This document shows positions 24,899 through 34,466 of a stretch of 63,167 nucleotides of DNA, in pieces. This stretch comes from CAYRDK01 sp043819345 (GTDB lineage Bacteria > Omnitrophota > Gorgyraeia > Velamenicoccales > Velamenicoccaceae): positions 1 through 63,167 of the forward strand of contig JBDREX010000025.1 in the NCBI GenBank assembly GCA_043819345.1, given 5' to 3'. Under the pieces are notes generated by a model. It was given only the letters and a program-made list of their open reading frames with translations. It was not told where the DNA came from and did no database searches. The position numbers and the translations under genes were made by a program. Each line of letters starts with the position of its first letter. Position 1 is the stretch's first letter.

Positions 24899-25699
24899 TT
24901 ATCTTTTCTTAAAAGGCTTAAGCTTTGTCAAAACCAAATGATCCCTTAGGCTCTGGGCTAATTCTTCCTTAGACAAACCTTGCACAAGGCGGCCTCCAAC
25001 AGCCAAAGAAATCAATCCGCTCTGCTCTGAAGCAATCAACATAACGGCATCTGTTTCTTCACTCAAGCCAATCGCAGCCCGATGACGCGTTCCAAGAGTA
25101 TGGCTCAAATATGGATTTTGCGCTAAAGGAAAAAGACAGCTTGCCGCTGCAACCTTATTGCCCTGAACAATAACACCACCATCATGCAAAGGCGACAGAG
25201 GTGTAAAAATTGTCTCCAAAAATTCCGGAGTAAGCTTGGCATCTAAGGCAATACCGCTATCAACATAAGTCTTTAATCTCATCTCTCTCTCAATAGCAAT
25301 GAGAGCACCTATTTTTCTCTGAGATAAAAAAACAACAGCCGCTACCAACTGCCGTATCAACTCATCAATTTCTTCTTCTTTTAAGCCCGTCCAAAAAAGA
25401 TGCGGCTGGCCCAGCCGCGCTAACCCAAACCTTAACTCGGGCTGAAAAATAACAATGATCGCCACAACAGAAATCGCAAATAATTTCGTTAAAATCCAAT
25501 CCAGAGTATTTAACCCCAGTTTTTGGGCAAGAAAAAAAGCAACCACGAGAATAAAAATGCCCTTCCAGACTTGACCGGCACGAGTACCCTCAAAAAAAAG
25601 CATAATCTTAAAAAAAACAAACCAAAGAATAAAAATTTCAATCATGGGTTTTAAAATAGACCAATACACCACAATAAAATTAGTCATTCTTTCCCACAT
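24899..25699 (-). CDS. cdaA: Diadenylate cyclase CdaA
   Basis: Makes the second messenger c-di-AMP from two ATP at the inner membrane. The N-terminal 90 residues hold three transmembrane helices (about 11-33, 42-60 and 70-86). The DAC (DisA_N) domain has the paired catalytic motifs LHDGG (173-175, the DGA-type motif) and GTRHRAA (203-209). At 266 residues it is a standard CdaA. It follows folP by 59 bp and is followed by the tiny CdaR-like anchor and then pdxJ. In Firmicutes the order is cdaA-cdaR-glmM; glmM is not seen here. Confidence 0.95.
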   Translation of the reverse strand: MWERMTNFIVVYWSILKPMIEIFILWFVFFKIMLFFEGTRAGQVWKGIFILVVAFFLAQKLGLNTLDWILTKLFAISVVAIIVIFQPELRFGLARLGQPHLFWTGLKEEEIDELIRQLVAAVVFLSQRKIGALIAIEREMRLKTYVDSGIALDAKLTPEFLETIFTPLSPLHDGGVIVQGNKVAAASCLFPLAQNPYLSHTLGTRHRAAIGLSEETDAVMLIASEQSGLISLAVGGRLVQGLSKEELAQSLRDHLVLTKLKPFKKR

Positions 25700-25758
25700 A
25701 ATTCACCCCTGCTATGTAGTTTGCCGACCAGTTGGTTAAACCACGTTTTCGCTAACCC

Positions 25759-27009
25759 TCAATTTCGGACTATTCTATCTGAAACAGCTGCTACTTGTTT
25801 TGCTTCTTTTACGTCATGAACCCGCACAATATCAACATAGCCGGCAATAGCCTGGCTGATCGCCGCCATGGTCCCCCACTGCCTTTCGTCAACACCTTTT
25901 TTTAATATCTGCCCAATAAATCTTTTCTTTGATACACCAATCAATACAGGCTTTCCCAGGCTCTTAAACTCAGCGAGCCTACGCAAAATCTCAAGATTGT
26001 GCCCCAGGTCTTTTCCAAAACCAATGCCTGGATCTACGATAATCCTTCTGTCTTCAATACCCGCATCCTGAGCTCTCTGAACAGACTCAGCGAGAAAAGA
26101 AAATATGTCTTCCATCACATCATCATAATGCGGATTTTTCTGCATAGTAGAAGGGGTCCCCTTCATGTGCATCAACACAATCCCCGCTTTATGCCGTGCT
26201 ACAACTTTTAAAATCTTCTTATCAAAACGTCCGGCGGAAATATCATTTATGATGGACGCGCCTTCCTGTAGAGCCGCATGAGCAACTTCACTCTTCATTG
26301 TATCAACAGAAATAGGCGCTTTTACTTTACTCTTTAGGCTCTTTAGAGCTGGCAAAACCCGCTTTATTTCGGCTTTCACCGAAATCCTCCTAGAACCAGG
26401 CCGAGATGACTCCCCGCCGATATCAAGCATATCGGCCCCACTTTCAATCATATTGACGGCTTGTGCTAATGCTGAAGCAGAACCACCTTTTAAAAGGCCA
26501 TCACCTGAAAAAGAATCGGGCGTCACATTAATGATGCCCATAACAAATGTTTTTTTACCAAGGACAAACCTTTTACCTCGAAAATCCAGGCTCAGCTGTT
26601 TACGTTCAACATTCTTTAAAGCTCCAGCCACCTTTTCAGATATTCTCGAAAAACCAAAAGGTTGTTTTTTTAATTTCTGTTCAAGAGCGCTAAATTGAAA
26701 CAAGGTGCCCAAAATAATGCAATCTGTTACCTTGTCTTGGCCCGTAATAGAGCCACGGCTTATCGCAACATCACCGCCCAACGACAACATTTCCTGCTTA
26801 AGAATATTCGCCAAAAAAACAGGTAATCCAACAATCTTAACAGCTCTTAAAAATCCCTTAGCGCGCATAATTTTTATGCCGCCCCAATCAACGCCAATCC
26901 TTTCAAACTCTTTAACTAAATCAGCAGAGTCTCTCAAGCTAAGCACACAAGGCGTTAAACGATTGGCAGCATCAAGAAAAGCCGAGAAGCTGCTTAACTT
27001 CCTGCGCAT
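25759..27009 (-). CDS. folP: Dihydropteroate synthase
   Basis: Joins para-aminobenzoate to the pterin pyrophosphate in folate synthesis. The catalytic barrel begins near residue 150 with MGIINVTPDSFSGDG and continues with DIGGESSRPGS, SVDTMKSEVA, INDISAG and DPGIGFGKD. A roughly 130-residue N-terminal domain precedes it (GGIKIM, ANILKQEMLSLGGDVA, GTLFQF); this longer form is known in Thermotogae and Clostridia. The 416-residue start is supported by AAGGAAG six bases before the ATG, although it overlaps the last 38 bp of ftsH. Confidence 0.95.
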   Translation of the reverse strand: MRRKLSSFSAFLDAANRLTPCVLSLRDSADLVKEFERIGVDWGGIKIMRAKGFLRAVKIVGLPVFLANILKQEMLSLGGDVAISRGSITGQDKVTDCIILGTLFQFSALEQKLKKQPFGFSRISEKVAGALKNVERKQLSLDFRGKRFVLGKKTFVMGIINVTPDSFSGDGLLKGGSASALAQAVNMIESGADMLDIGGESSRPGSRRISVKAEIKRVLPALKSLKSKVKAPISVDTMKSEVAHAALQEGASIINDISAGRFDKKILKVVARHKAGIVLMHMKGTPSTMQKNPHYDDVMEDIFSFLAESVQRAQDAGIEDRRIIVDPGIGFGKDLGHNLEILRRLAEFKSLGKPVLIGVSKKRFIGQILKKGVDERQWGTMAAISQAIAGYVDIVRVHDVKEAKQVAAVSDRIVRN

Positions 27010-28828
27010 CTAAAACTTCCTTTTCTTTGAGCGTATTGGCCAAAAGTGTAAGTTTGTCTTTATGAAGATTTAAAAGATCTCTGGCCTTTTCAAAACAGGC
27101 ATCAATAATTGATTTGATTTCACTATCAATCAAACGCGCTGTCTCTTCACTATAATTTCTTTCCTCTGTCATGCTTTTACCTAGAAAAACTAAACCTTCA
27201 CGATGGCCAAGCGTTAAATAACCAATTTTCTCTGACATGCCAAATTCACATACCATCCGTCTGGCCATTTGCGTAGCAACCTGTATATCATTCTCTGATC
27301 CCGTCGTAATATCGTCAAAAATCAATGACTCCGAAGCTCTGCCAGCCAAGAGCACTACAATCCGCCCCAAAAGTTCGCTCTTGAGCATGATATATCTGTC
27401 CTGTAAAGGCAGCTGCAAGGTGTAACCTAATGCAGCAACCCCCCTGGGAATAATAGAAACCTTATGCAAAGGATCCACATCCTTAACAAGCAACGACACA
27501 AGAGAATGCCCCGCTTCATGAAAAGCGACAATATCTTTTTCTTTAGCACTAATTACACGGCTCTTACGTTCAGGTCCTGCAATAACTCTTTCAATAGCAG
27601 CCTCTATCTCTTTTTTGCTAATGCACTCTTTGTCATACCTAGCGGCCAAAAGTGCACTCTCATTACATAAATTTGCCAAATCCGCACCGGAAAAACCCGG
27701 TGTCTGACGAGCAATGTTTTCAAGGCTTACATCCTCACCCAGTTTAATCCTCTTGGTGTGAACTTTAAGAATAGCCTCCCGTCCCTTAATATCCGGCCGA
27801 TCTATCACTACGTGCCTGTCAAAACGGCCCGGCCGCAATAAAGCAGGATCAAGCGTATCAGGCCTATTTGTCGCCGCTACAAGAATAATCCCTTCCTGCG
27901 GATCAAAACCATCCATCTCAACAAGCAACTGATTTAATGTCTGCTCTCTCTCATCGTGACCTCCACCAATTCCGGAAAATCTCAAACGGCCCACCGCGTC
28001 TATTTCATCTATGAAGATAATGGACCCTTTACCAGACACCTTCGCAGCTTTACGGCCCTGCTCAAATAAATCCCTTACCCGGGAAGCGCCTACGCCCACA
28101 AACATTTCGACAAAATCCGAACCACTGATATTAAAAAAAGGCACATCCGCCTCTCCAGCCACAGCCTTCGCCAATAAGGTCTTACCGCATCCGGGAGGAC
28201 CAACCAATAAAACGCCCTTTGGAATTTTAGCGCCAAATCTCTGAAATTTTTTAGGATCCTTCAAAAACTCAATAACTTCCTGCAACTCCTCCTTAGCTTC
28301 ATCCACTCCAGCCACATCCGCATAAGTAACCTTTTCTCCCGCATCAGATCCTAAGCGCGTTTTAATTTTACCAAAAGACCAGATACGATTACCGACCTCA
28401 GCACCTCGATAACTAAAATACCAGAGGAAGGCAATAAAAAGAATAACAGGCCCAAGAGAAAAAAGAATATTAATCCACATTGTCTTAGCAGGCTTAACAA
28501 CAAAATCGGGCGCATTCGTCCGCAAAAGACTCAGAAGATCTTTATCATCGGCAGGAATATTTACATAAAACTTTGAACCATTGGCAAGATCGCCCTGCAA
28601 AACATTATCTGTCATTGTAACAGAGCGCAATCGCGATGAATCATCCTTAAGAATTCGGTAGAACTCGCTATATGTAAATTCTTTCCTGGGGGCGAAATTA
28701 TTCTGAAAAACCCCCACCATATAAAACATCGTCAAGATGATTAAAAACCAGACAAAAAAAGGAAAATTGACCTTTTTTAATCCGCCGTCCAAACCCTTCT
28801 TTTTTTCTTTTTTTATAATTTTTTTCAT
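26972..28828 (-). CDS. ftsH: ATP-dependent zinc metalloprotease FtsH
   Basis: A membrane-anchored AAA+ protease for quality control of membrane and short-lived cytoplasmic proteins. Transmembrane helices lie at about 22-42 and 118-138 around a small periplasmic domain. AAA motifs are Walker A GPPGCGKT (210-217), Walker B with DEID (274-277) and the RPGRFDR arginine region. The protease zinc site is HEAGH (437-441). At 618 residues it is the usual length. It lies 38 bp downstream of tilS, a pairing conserved in many bacteria. Confidence 0.97.
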   Translation of the reverse strand: MKKIIKKEKKKGLDGGLKKVNFPFFVWFLIILTMFYMVGVFQNNFAPRKEFTYSEFYRILKDDSSRLRSVTMTDNVLQGDLANGSKFYVNIPADDKDLLSLLRTNAPDFVVKPAKTMWINILFSLGPVILFIAFLWYFSYRGAEVGNRIWSFGKIKTRLGSDAGEKVTYADVAGVDEAKEELQEVIEFLKDPKKFQRFGAKIPKGVLLVGPPGCGKTLLAKAVAGEADVPFFNISGSDFVEMFVGVGASRVRDLFEQGRKAAKVSGKGSIIFIDEIDAVGRLRFSGIGGGHDEREQTLNQLLVEMDGFDPQEGIILVAATNRPDTLDPALLRPGRFDRHVVIDRPDIKGREAILKVHTKRIKLGEDVSLENIARQTPGFSGADLANLCNESALLAARYDKECISKKEIEAAIERVIAGPERKSRVISAKEKDIVAFHEAGHSLVSLLVKDVDPLHKVSIIPRGVAALGYTLQLPLQDRYIMLKSELLGRIVVLLAGRASESLIFDDITTGSENDIQVATQMARRMVCEFGMSEKIGYLTLGHREGLVFLGKSMTEERNYSEETARLIDSEIKSIIDACFEKARDLLNLHKDKLTLLANTLKEKEVLDAQEVKQLLGFS

Positions 28829-28866
28829 AGTGTAATTATTATAACTAAAGCCCCTTCAAAAGCAAG

Positions 28867-29850
28867 CTATCTTTTAAAAATCACGAGGCAAGCGCCACTG
28901 GTAGATACGATCAAGTCATTCGGCAAATGCACCTGAGATCCCAAGGGCCTGCATAAAAGTAATTCCTCTATCTCTTGCCAATGCTTAAAAGTCAATTGAC
29001 GCAGATCCCCCTTATGCATCTCAATAAGTGCTCTAAAAATCAACCTTTGAATAGAAACATCAATTTTTTTCAACTCTTTCAAACTAACTAAAAGTTTTCC
29101 ACTCTTCTTTTTCAGGTTCTGCGTTAAAAAAAACTCCGCCTCCTGCTGTAAATAGCGATAATCTGCTCCAACATTCAATGCTAAATCTGAAAGTATTTTT
29201 TTTATGGCAGGATTATACTCTCGTTCCAAAACCGGCAAAAGCTTATTACGTATTTTGTTCCGTAAAAATACGTTATCAGCATTTGTCTTGTCTGTCCGAT
29301 AAGCTATCTTCTGGCTCGACAAATATTGGACAACATCTTGTCTTGAAACCTCAATCAAAGGCCGAACAATTGTCGCGCATCCAAAAGCTCTTTTCGGCAA
29401 AATGGCCGACAGGCCATACAGCCCGCTCCCCCGTAAAATACGCATCAAAACTGTCTCGGCCTGATCATCCCGCGTATGTCCTAAGGCAATCTTTTGAGAT
29501 TTTGTTTTCGCACAAATTTTTAATAAAAAATCATACCTTTGCTTTTTGAGAAAATCTTCCAATGACCCGCTCTTTTTAACCTTTTTCCAATCAAGACGAT
29601 CACAAAAAAATGGGATAGAAAGCGAACGGGCGAGTTTTTCAACAAAAAAACAATCCCGAGCTGAATTCTTTCTCATGGCATGGTCAAAGTGCGCCACGCA
29701 AAGATCTAGACAAAGCTCATAATTCAATCGATTTAGAACATGCGTCAGACAAACAGAATCCGGCCCTCCGGAAAGGCCAATAACAACACGTTCGCCTGGT
29801 TCAAACATTGAACAAAAGGCTATTGTTTTTTTAACAAGGTCAATCATCAT
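28867..29850 (-). CDS. tilS: tRNA(Ile)-lysidine synthase
   Basis: Modifies C34 of the CAT-anticodon tRNA-Ile to lysidine so that it reads AUA. The PP-loop motif GLSGGPDSVCL is at about residues 24-34, with HFDHAMR and the ALGHTRDDQAETVLMRI block following. At 327 residues it is a short form with a reduced C-terminal domain. The start codon lacks an obvious ribosome-binding site, and the exact methionine (first or second) is uncertain. It is the first gene of a run through ftsH and folP. Confidence 0.93.
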   Translation of the reverse strand: MMIDLVKKTIAFCSMFEPGERVVIGLSGGPDSVCLTHVLNRLNYELCLDLCVAHFDHAMRKNSARDCFFVEKLARSLSIPFFCDRLDWKKVKKSGSLEDFLKKQRYDFLLKICAKTKSQKIALGHTRDDQAETVLMRILRGSGLYGLSAILPKRAFGCATIVRPLIEVSRQDVVQYLSSQKIAYRTDKTNADNVFLRNKIRNKLLPVLEREYNPAIKKILSDLALNVGADYRYLQQEAEFFLTQNLKKKSGKLLVSLKELKKIDVSIQRLIFRALIEMHKGDLRQLTFKHWQEIEELLLCRPLGSQVHLPNDLIVSTSGACLVIFKR

Positions 29851-29905
29851 GGATTTTACTTTAAAACTCGGTAGTCAACTTAATGATCTCTTTTGGATGC
29901 AGCCC

Positions 29906-30388
29906 TTAATATTCGCGACTCTTAAACTTAAATTGCTTTACAACATTTGGATGGGAAAAGAAATATATAACGCTCAAATAATAGGAAAAAGCGATGCCGA
30001 TACCTCCAAACAAGAAACCTACAGGAATCTTAGACATGACTTCCTGCGCCAAAAAAATGTTCAGGTAGATATTCACAATCATATTCACCAAGTGGATGGC
30101 CATAACAATGCGCAAAAATTTCCTGGCCCAATCTTTTAAATGCAACACTCCTATCCCGCATACAACCCAAGATAGAAAAATAAAAAGGTTCAGCAATGAA
30201 GACGTCCAAAATAACGTCATAGATAACGTGCCCATAGGAACCATAGCGTTAAATTCAGGAACAATGTCTTTAAGAGAAATCAAAGAGATGGAAAGAATTA
30301 ACAAAAAAGCGCTAAAAGCTCCAAAAGCAATCAAGCTTATAGCGAAAATAACAACACCCTTGGACCTGAGAATAAATTTATAAACCAT
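29906..30388 (-). CDS. Small four-helix membrane protein, function unknown
   Basis: 160 residues with four clear hydrophobic segments (about 13-36, 53-75, 85-108 and 118-142). A loop reading GIGVLHLKDWARKFLRI lies between helices two and three. A similar G.GV..LK...R.L...M loop is present in the neighbouring membrane protein at 30694-31137, so the two may be distant paralogues. This loop type is common in small uncharacterised integral membrane proteins. No catalytic residue stands out and I assign no function. Confidence 0.75.
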   Translation of the reverse strand: MVYKFILRSKGVVIFAISLIAFGAFSAFLLILSISLISLKDIVPEFNAMVPMGTLSMTLFWTSSLLNLFIFLSWVVCGIGVLHLKDWARKFLRIVMAIHLVNMIVNIYLNIFLAQEVMSKIPVGFLFGGIGIAFSYYLSVIYFFSHPNVVKQFKFKSREY

Positions 30389-30559
30389 CTTAACCTTTCT
30401 TTTGGAGCCTCAACATCTTTAAAACTGCGACTCCGATATTCTGAAACAACATCTCGTATAAAACCTACTACCTACAGCAACAGATGACGGCAGATAAAAA
30501 GCGATAGCCGTAAAACCAAAGTTTTCCCATGTTAACCTTTTTCTAAAAATTTAACAAGT

Positions 30560-30594
30560 TAAAAAAAATCAACGCGCTTTAAAGAAAAAGCGCG
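30560..30594 (-). terminator. Rho-independent terminator downstream of the 147-residue membrane protein gene
   Basis: On the minus strand the stem CGCGCTTT/AAAGCGCG (30573-30594, 6-base loop) is followed within three bases by a run of eight T (complement of 30561-30568). It lies about 100 bp after the stop at 30694 and should end that transcript. The remaining gap from 30389 to 30693 shows no gene. Confidence 0.75.
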
Positions 30595-30693
30595 CTTTAT
30601 AACAAAAAAATCCCCTGAAGTCTAGCCCCTTAAACCCCGCTGCCTGCACAAGCTGATTTTAAAGTAGCTGGCATAGATTTTCCAAAGAAAATC

Positions 30694-31137
30694 TCAATGA
30701 AATATCTCTTTTGTTTCCCGGGATGAAAAATAGAAAATAGCAAACATAAAAAAAACAAAAGCAAGGATTGAAATAGGGTAAGGAATAAGCCTCAAACGCG
30801 CTCCATTGGCGAAATACAAAACAATGCCCCGTTCAAAAACCATAATATAAAAAAATACAGAAACCGCAACATAAGAGGTCATAAGCAAAAGGATCCTATA
30901 GATCTTTTTTAAAAAAATAACACCAATGCCGGCCAAAACAACCGCCGCCCCCTCAAATATAATCAAAAAAGTTATAAAAACGGGAAATAAAAAACTACTC
31001 AACATAAACTTAAAACATGTAATCAGCACACCAACAAAAGCATAAACAAGCCCAAAAAGCCTTATGCTTATGAGCTTACCATGCGGCAAATCTGGTTGTC
31101 CAAAAACCTGATTCTCTTTTCCTGCCTGGCTCATCAT
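30694..31137 (-). CDS. Small four-helix membrane protein, function unknown
   Basis: 147 residues; after a hydrophilic start (about 20 residues) there are four hydrophobic segments. The loop GIGVIFLKKIYRILLLM resembles one in the membrane protein at 29906-30388. It is divergent from the metH operon, with 303 bp between them. No recognised family or function. Confidence 0.7.
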   Translation of the reverse strand: MMSQAGKENQVFGQPDLPHGKLISIRLFGLVYAFVGVLITCFKFMLSSFLFPVFITFLIIFEGAAVVLAGIGVIFLKKIYRILLLMTSYVAVSVFFYIMVFERGIVLYFANGARLRLIPYPISILAFVFFMFAIFYFSSRETKEIFH

Positions 31138-31281
31138 CTACGCCCCCTTAAAAATCTCTTATGCTTAACTCCACAAAACCATCCAAATCCATTATACTAC
31201 AAAATGTAAAAAATAGTCAAAAACGATCTAGCCTTTTTAAAATAAAATGATTTATTTTGTGTTTTTTTAACATCTCCTCTT

Positions 31282-31290
31282 TGCTATAAT
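31282..31290 (+). promoter_or_regulatory. Extended -10 promoter for the methionine synthase operon
   Basis: TGCTATAAT is a perfect -10 hexamer with an extended TGn upstream, which can work without a strong -35 box; only T-rich sequence is found at the -35 distance. Transcription would start near 31297, leaving a leader of about 145 nt that contains a family B repeat. No B12-box or SAM-type riboswitch motif is visible in that leader. Confidence 0.5.
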
Positions 31291-31347
31291 ATTTATTCGG
31301 ACAACATTAATAAAACATCCTTTTAATAATTTCGGCAGTTAAAAGCT

Positions 31348-31431
31348 ATTAAGGACAGCACTCAATCTAATCTTTAGAAGTTTTTAATAAATCGCAATAA
31401 TCAAATTAATGCTGAATTATTCAGCATTAAC
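31348..31431 (+). repeat. Dispersed repeat family B, copy 2
   Basis: This 84-bp copy aligns with 22732-22814. It ends with a near-perfect palindrome TTAATGCTGAA/TTCAGCATTAA (11-bp stem, 3-base loop; about 31406-31430). It ends 9 bp before the start codon of the reactivation-domain gene, and no Shine-Dalgarno sequence remains there. It occupies most of the predicted leader of the metH operon. The rest of 31138-31440 is AT-rich and holds only the promoter. Confidence 0.62.
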
Positions 31432-31440
31432 AATCTCATT

Positions 31441-32064
31441 ATGAAAGTACACTTTTTTGAAACGATTAACATTGAAACACCCTTTGATGCCATCTATAAG
31501 CGCCTGGGATATCGCCAGGATGTCACTAAAATTGCGCGTCAAGAAAACGAAAAATTCCATGGATACATACAAGAAGCATTAAATTACATCAAGCTCCGGG
31601 GATCTGCTCTTAGAATCCCGATACACAAAAAAACAAACACTCATATCACTTTGACCACAGGTGACATTTTTAAAAGCAATTTTGCGGCACTACTACTGAA
31701 AAAATCATCGGAAATCTTATTACTCGCGGCAACAGCAGGATCCGATATCATAGAAGCCATTCAGAAATCGAAAGACAAAAACCTGACAAAAAGTGTTGTT
31801 TTTGATGCTACCGCAAGCGAAATGACAGATGCATGCTTGACATGGATGATAAACTATTTTAATCAAGAACTCAGTTACGAAGGCAAACAACTAACTTCAA
31901 AGCGAATTTCCTGTGGGTATGGCGATTTCTCGCTCTCTCATCAATCAAGGATTTATGAACTATTAGAACTCAAAAAACTAAACATCAACATGACAGATGC
32001 TTTTATGCTGGTTCCGGAAAAATCAGTAACAGCTCTAACCGGAATTACAAAAAAAATAAAATGA
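31441..32064 (+). CDS. Stand-alone methionine synthase reactivation-domain protein
   Basis: 207 residues resembling the AdoMet-binding activation domain of cobalamin-dependent methionine synthase, but encoded separately, as in Thermotoga (TM0269-type). The C-terminal NMTDAFMLVPEKSVTALTGI matches the conserved end of that domain, and SCGYGDFSLSHQ lies in the substrate-facing part. Its expected role is to reactivate oxidised cob(II)alamin on MetH using AdoMet. The stop overlaps the metH start by 4 bp, which supports partnership. The start lacks a Shine-Dalgarno sequence, because a repeat ends just upstream. Confidence 0.88.
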   Translation: MKVHFFETINIETPFDAIYKRLGYRQDVTKIARQENEKFHGYIQEALNYIKLRGSALRIPIHKKTNTHITLTTGDIFKSNFAALLLKKSSEILLLAATAGSDIIEAIQKSKDKNLTKSVVFDATASEMTDACLTWMINYFNQELSYEGKQLTSKRISCGYGDFSLSHQSRIYELLELKKLNINMTDAFMLVPEKSVTALTGITKKIK

Positions 32065-34460
32065 AAAAAAATATTCTCAATTCTCTTAATAAAAAAATCT
32101 TTATCCTTGATGGCGCGACTGGAACTGAACTACAAAAATATGGCATGCCCAATGGAGTAAGTCCGGAAAAATGGTGTCTGGAAAACCCCTCACTTTTAAA
32201 AAAAGTGCATCAGAATTATATCAATGCCGGCTCAAACATCATTTATAGCTGCACATTTGGAGCAAACCGCCCAAAACTTTCCCAATACCACATTAAAGAC
32301 GTCCAAAACATCAATAAAAAACTTGCTAAAATTGCCCGTGAAGCTGCAGGACTAAAAGTTCTTGTTGCTGGGGATATCGGACCGACAGGCCAATTCATTG
32401 AACCTTATGGCAACACCTCTTTCGATGAGGCGATACATATTTTCAAAGAACAGGTTAAAGGCCTTCTTCTTGGTGGAGTTGATCTGTTTGTAATCGAAAC
32501 AATGCTAGACATCCAAGAAGCGCGCGCGGCTTTAATCGCCGTTAAAGAATTAACAGATAAATTTACAATGGTCACCATGACCTACGAAACCCATGGACGC
32601 ACGCTCAATGGAAATGACCCGATAAGCTCACTAATCACCCTGCAAAGTTTAGGTGCAAATGCTATCGGTTGTAACTGCTCAACAGGACCACAAGACATGC
32701 TTAGGTTTATCAAGTTGATGAAACCTCTGGCCACCGTACCCATCGCAGCAAAACCAAATGCAGGAATCCCAAAACTCATTCAAGGCAAAACAACTTTTGA
32801 TATGTGTCCCAAAGAATTTGCCCGCTTCGCAAAACAGCTTGTTCATGAGGGCGCAAATATGCTCGGAGGATGCTGCGGCACAACGCCAGAACATATTCGC
32901 GCTTTGAAAGATGCCATCAAAAACCTTAAGCCGCTGCAACCATTAAAAAAATCCATTGGCGCTTTAAGCTCTGCACGAGAATCTATTATCTTGGATCATA
33001 ACAAGGAAGTCACAATCGTTGGAGAATGTATTAACCCAACAGGAAAAAAGGATCTTCAAAAAGAACTCTTATCCGGAAAACTATCCCTAGTGCGCCAATT
33101 AGCCAATACCCAGAAAAGTAATGGCGCGCGTATTCTTGATGTAAATGTAGGAATGCCAGGCATAGATGAAAAAACAACACTTTGTGCCGTCATTCGTACC
33201 CTGGCCATAAGCATATCCACACCCTTATGCCTGGACTCATCTGATATTAAAGCTATGGAGGGAGCTCTTAAAATCTACCCTGGCAGAGCCCTTATCAATT
33301 CTATTTCTGGCGAAAAAAATAAAACACAGGCCCTCTTACGATTAGCTAAAAAATATGGCGCTATGTTTATCCTTCTTCCCCTGGCAGGCAAAAAACTACC
33401 TCACGCTTTTACTGAACGCAAGAAGATTATTCAGGCGATCTTCAAAAAAGCGCTCGCAGCCGGCTTTCAAAAAGAAGACATCATTGTTGACGCGCTGGCT
33501 TTAACCGTATCCTGCAATCCTAAAGCGCCATCAGAAACACTTAAAACGATTCAATGGTGCAAGGAACAACTCAAATGCAAAACAATTCTAGGTTTATCTA
33601 ATATTTCCTTTGGAATGCCACAAAGACAACTCATCAACGCCTCTTTCCTGCAATTAGCCAAAACAAAAGGACTCTCTTCTGTTATCGCGGACCCTTCCAT
33701 CAACAACATAAAAACCAATCAACTGGCCCGCAATCTCCTTTTAAACAAAAAAAACGCTTCAAAGATTTTTTTAAGCCACTATTCAAAAAGAAAAATTGAA
33801 AATACACCGGAAGGAATAATTAAAAAGATATCCGATGAAAAAAAAGTTTTCACGGCCATTCTGGAAGGCAACAACGAGGAAATAACAGCCCTTGTTAACA
33901 ACGCTCTAGATAATGGCATTAACGCTTTAACACTCATGCAAGAATTCATGATTAAGGCTATCATTGAGGTCGGACAACGCTATAAAAACAAAGAATATTT
34001 CCTGCCTCAATTGATCGCCAGTGCTGAAACAATGAAAAAAGCCATCAAAAGAATTGAACCGCTGTTAAACAAAGAAGACGCGCAAAAAAATAAAAAACCT
34101 CTCATCATGCTAGCTACGGTAAAAGGAGACATCCATGACATCGGCAAAAATATCGTCGCACTCATGCTTAAAAATCACGGATTCGATATCATGGATTTAG
34201 GCAAAGACGTGTCTTCAAATAAAATTATTGAAAAAGCAAAAAAGCACAACCCCGCCATTATTGGCTTGTCCGCGCTCATGACAACAACCATGATCCATAT
34301 GCAAGAAGTCATCCACAAAGCTACAGCAGAACAAATAAAATCTAAATTTCTAATAGGTGGGGCTGTCGTCACAAAACATTTTGCTGATTCTCTTTCATGT
34401 GCCTATGCAAAAGACAGCGTTGAAGCAGTATACGTAGCCAAAAAAATCCTGCGCCCTTAA
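32061..34460 (+). CDS. metH: Cobalamin-dependent methionine synthase, short form
   Basis: 799 residues in three modules. Residues 10-295 form the homocysteine S-methyltransferase domain with zinc cysteines in GCNCSTG and GGCCGTTP. Residues 310-565 form the methyltetrahydrofolate (pterin-binding) barrel with GECINPTGKK and DVNVG. Residues 600-799 form the B12 cap and cobalamin domain with the axial-ligand motif KGDIHDIGKNIV (DxHxxG). The C-terminal reactivation domain of E. coli-type MetH is missing and is supplied by the preceding gene. It converts homocysteine to methionine with methyl-THF. Confidence 0.96.
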   Translation: MKKNILNSLNKKIFILDGATGTELQKYGMPNGVSPEKWCLENPSLLKKVHQNYINAGSNIIYSCTFGANRPKLSQYHIKDVQNINKKLAKIAREAAGLKVLVAGDIGPTGQFIEPYGNTSFDEAIHIFKEQVKGLLLGGVDLFVIETMLDIQEARAALIAVKELTDKFTMVTMTYETHGRTLNGNDPISSLITLQSLGANAIGCNCSTGPQDMLRFIKLMKPLATVPIAAKPNAGIPKLIQGKTTFDMCPKEFARFAKQLVHEGANMLGGCCGTTPEHIRALKDAIKNLKPLQPLKKSIGALSSARESIILDHNKEVTIVGECINPTGKKDLQKELLSGKLSLVRQLANTQKSNGARILDVNVGMPGIDEKTTLCAVIRTLAISISTPLCLDSSDIKAMEGALKIYPGRALINSISGEKNKTQALLRLAKKYGAMFILLPLAGKKLPHAFTERKKIIQAIFKKALAAGFQKEDIIVDALALTVSCNPKAPSETLKTIQWCKEQLKCKTILGLSNISFGMPQRQLINASFLQLAKTKGLSSVIADPSINNIKTNQLARNLLLNKKNASKIFLSHYSKRKIENTPEGIIKKISDEKKVFTAILEGNNEEITALVNNALDNGINALTLMQEFMIKAIIEVGQRYKNKEYFLPQLIASAETMKKAIKRIEPLLNKEDAQKNKKPLIMLATVKGDIHDIGKNIVALMLKNHGFDIMDLGKDVSSNKIIEKAKKHNPAIIGLSALMTTTMIHMQEVIHKATAEQIKSKFLIGGAVVTKHFADSLSCAYAKDSVEAVYVAKKILRP

Positions 34461-34466
34461 ACTCAG

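Noticed and set aside
31297..31440. Possible cobalamin or SAM riboswitch in the metH operon leader
   Set aside because: There is no B12-box (GCCACTG-like) or SAM-I core; the leader is mostly a dispersed repeat with a simple palindrome.
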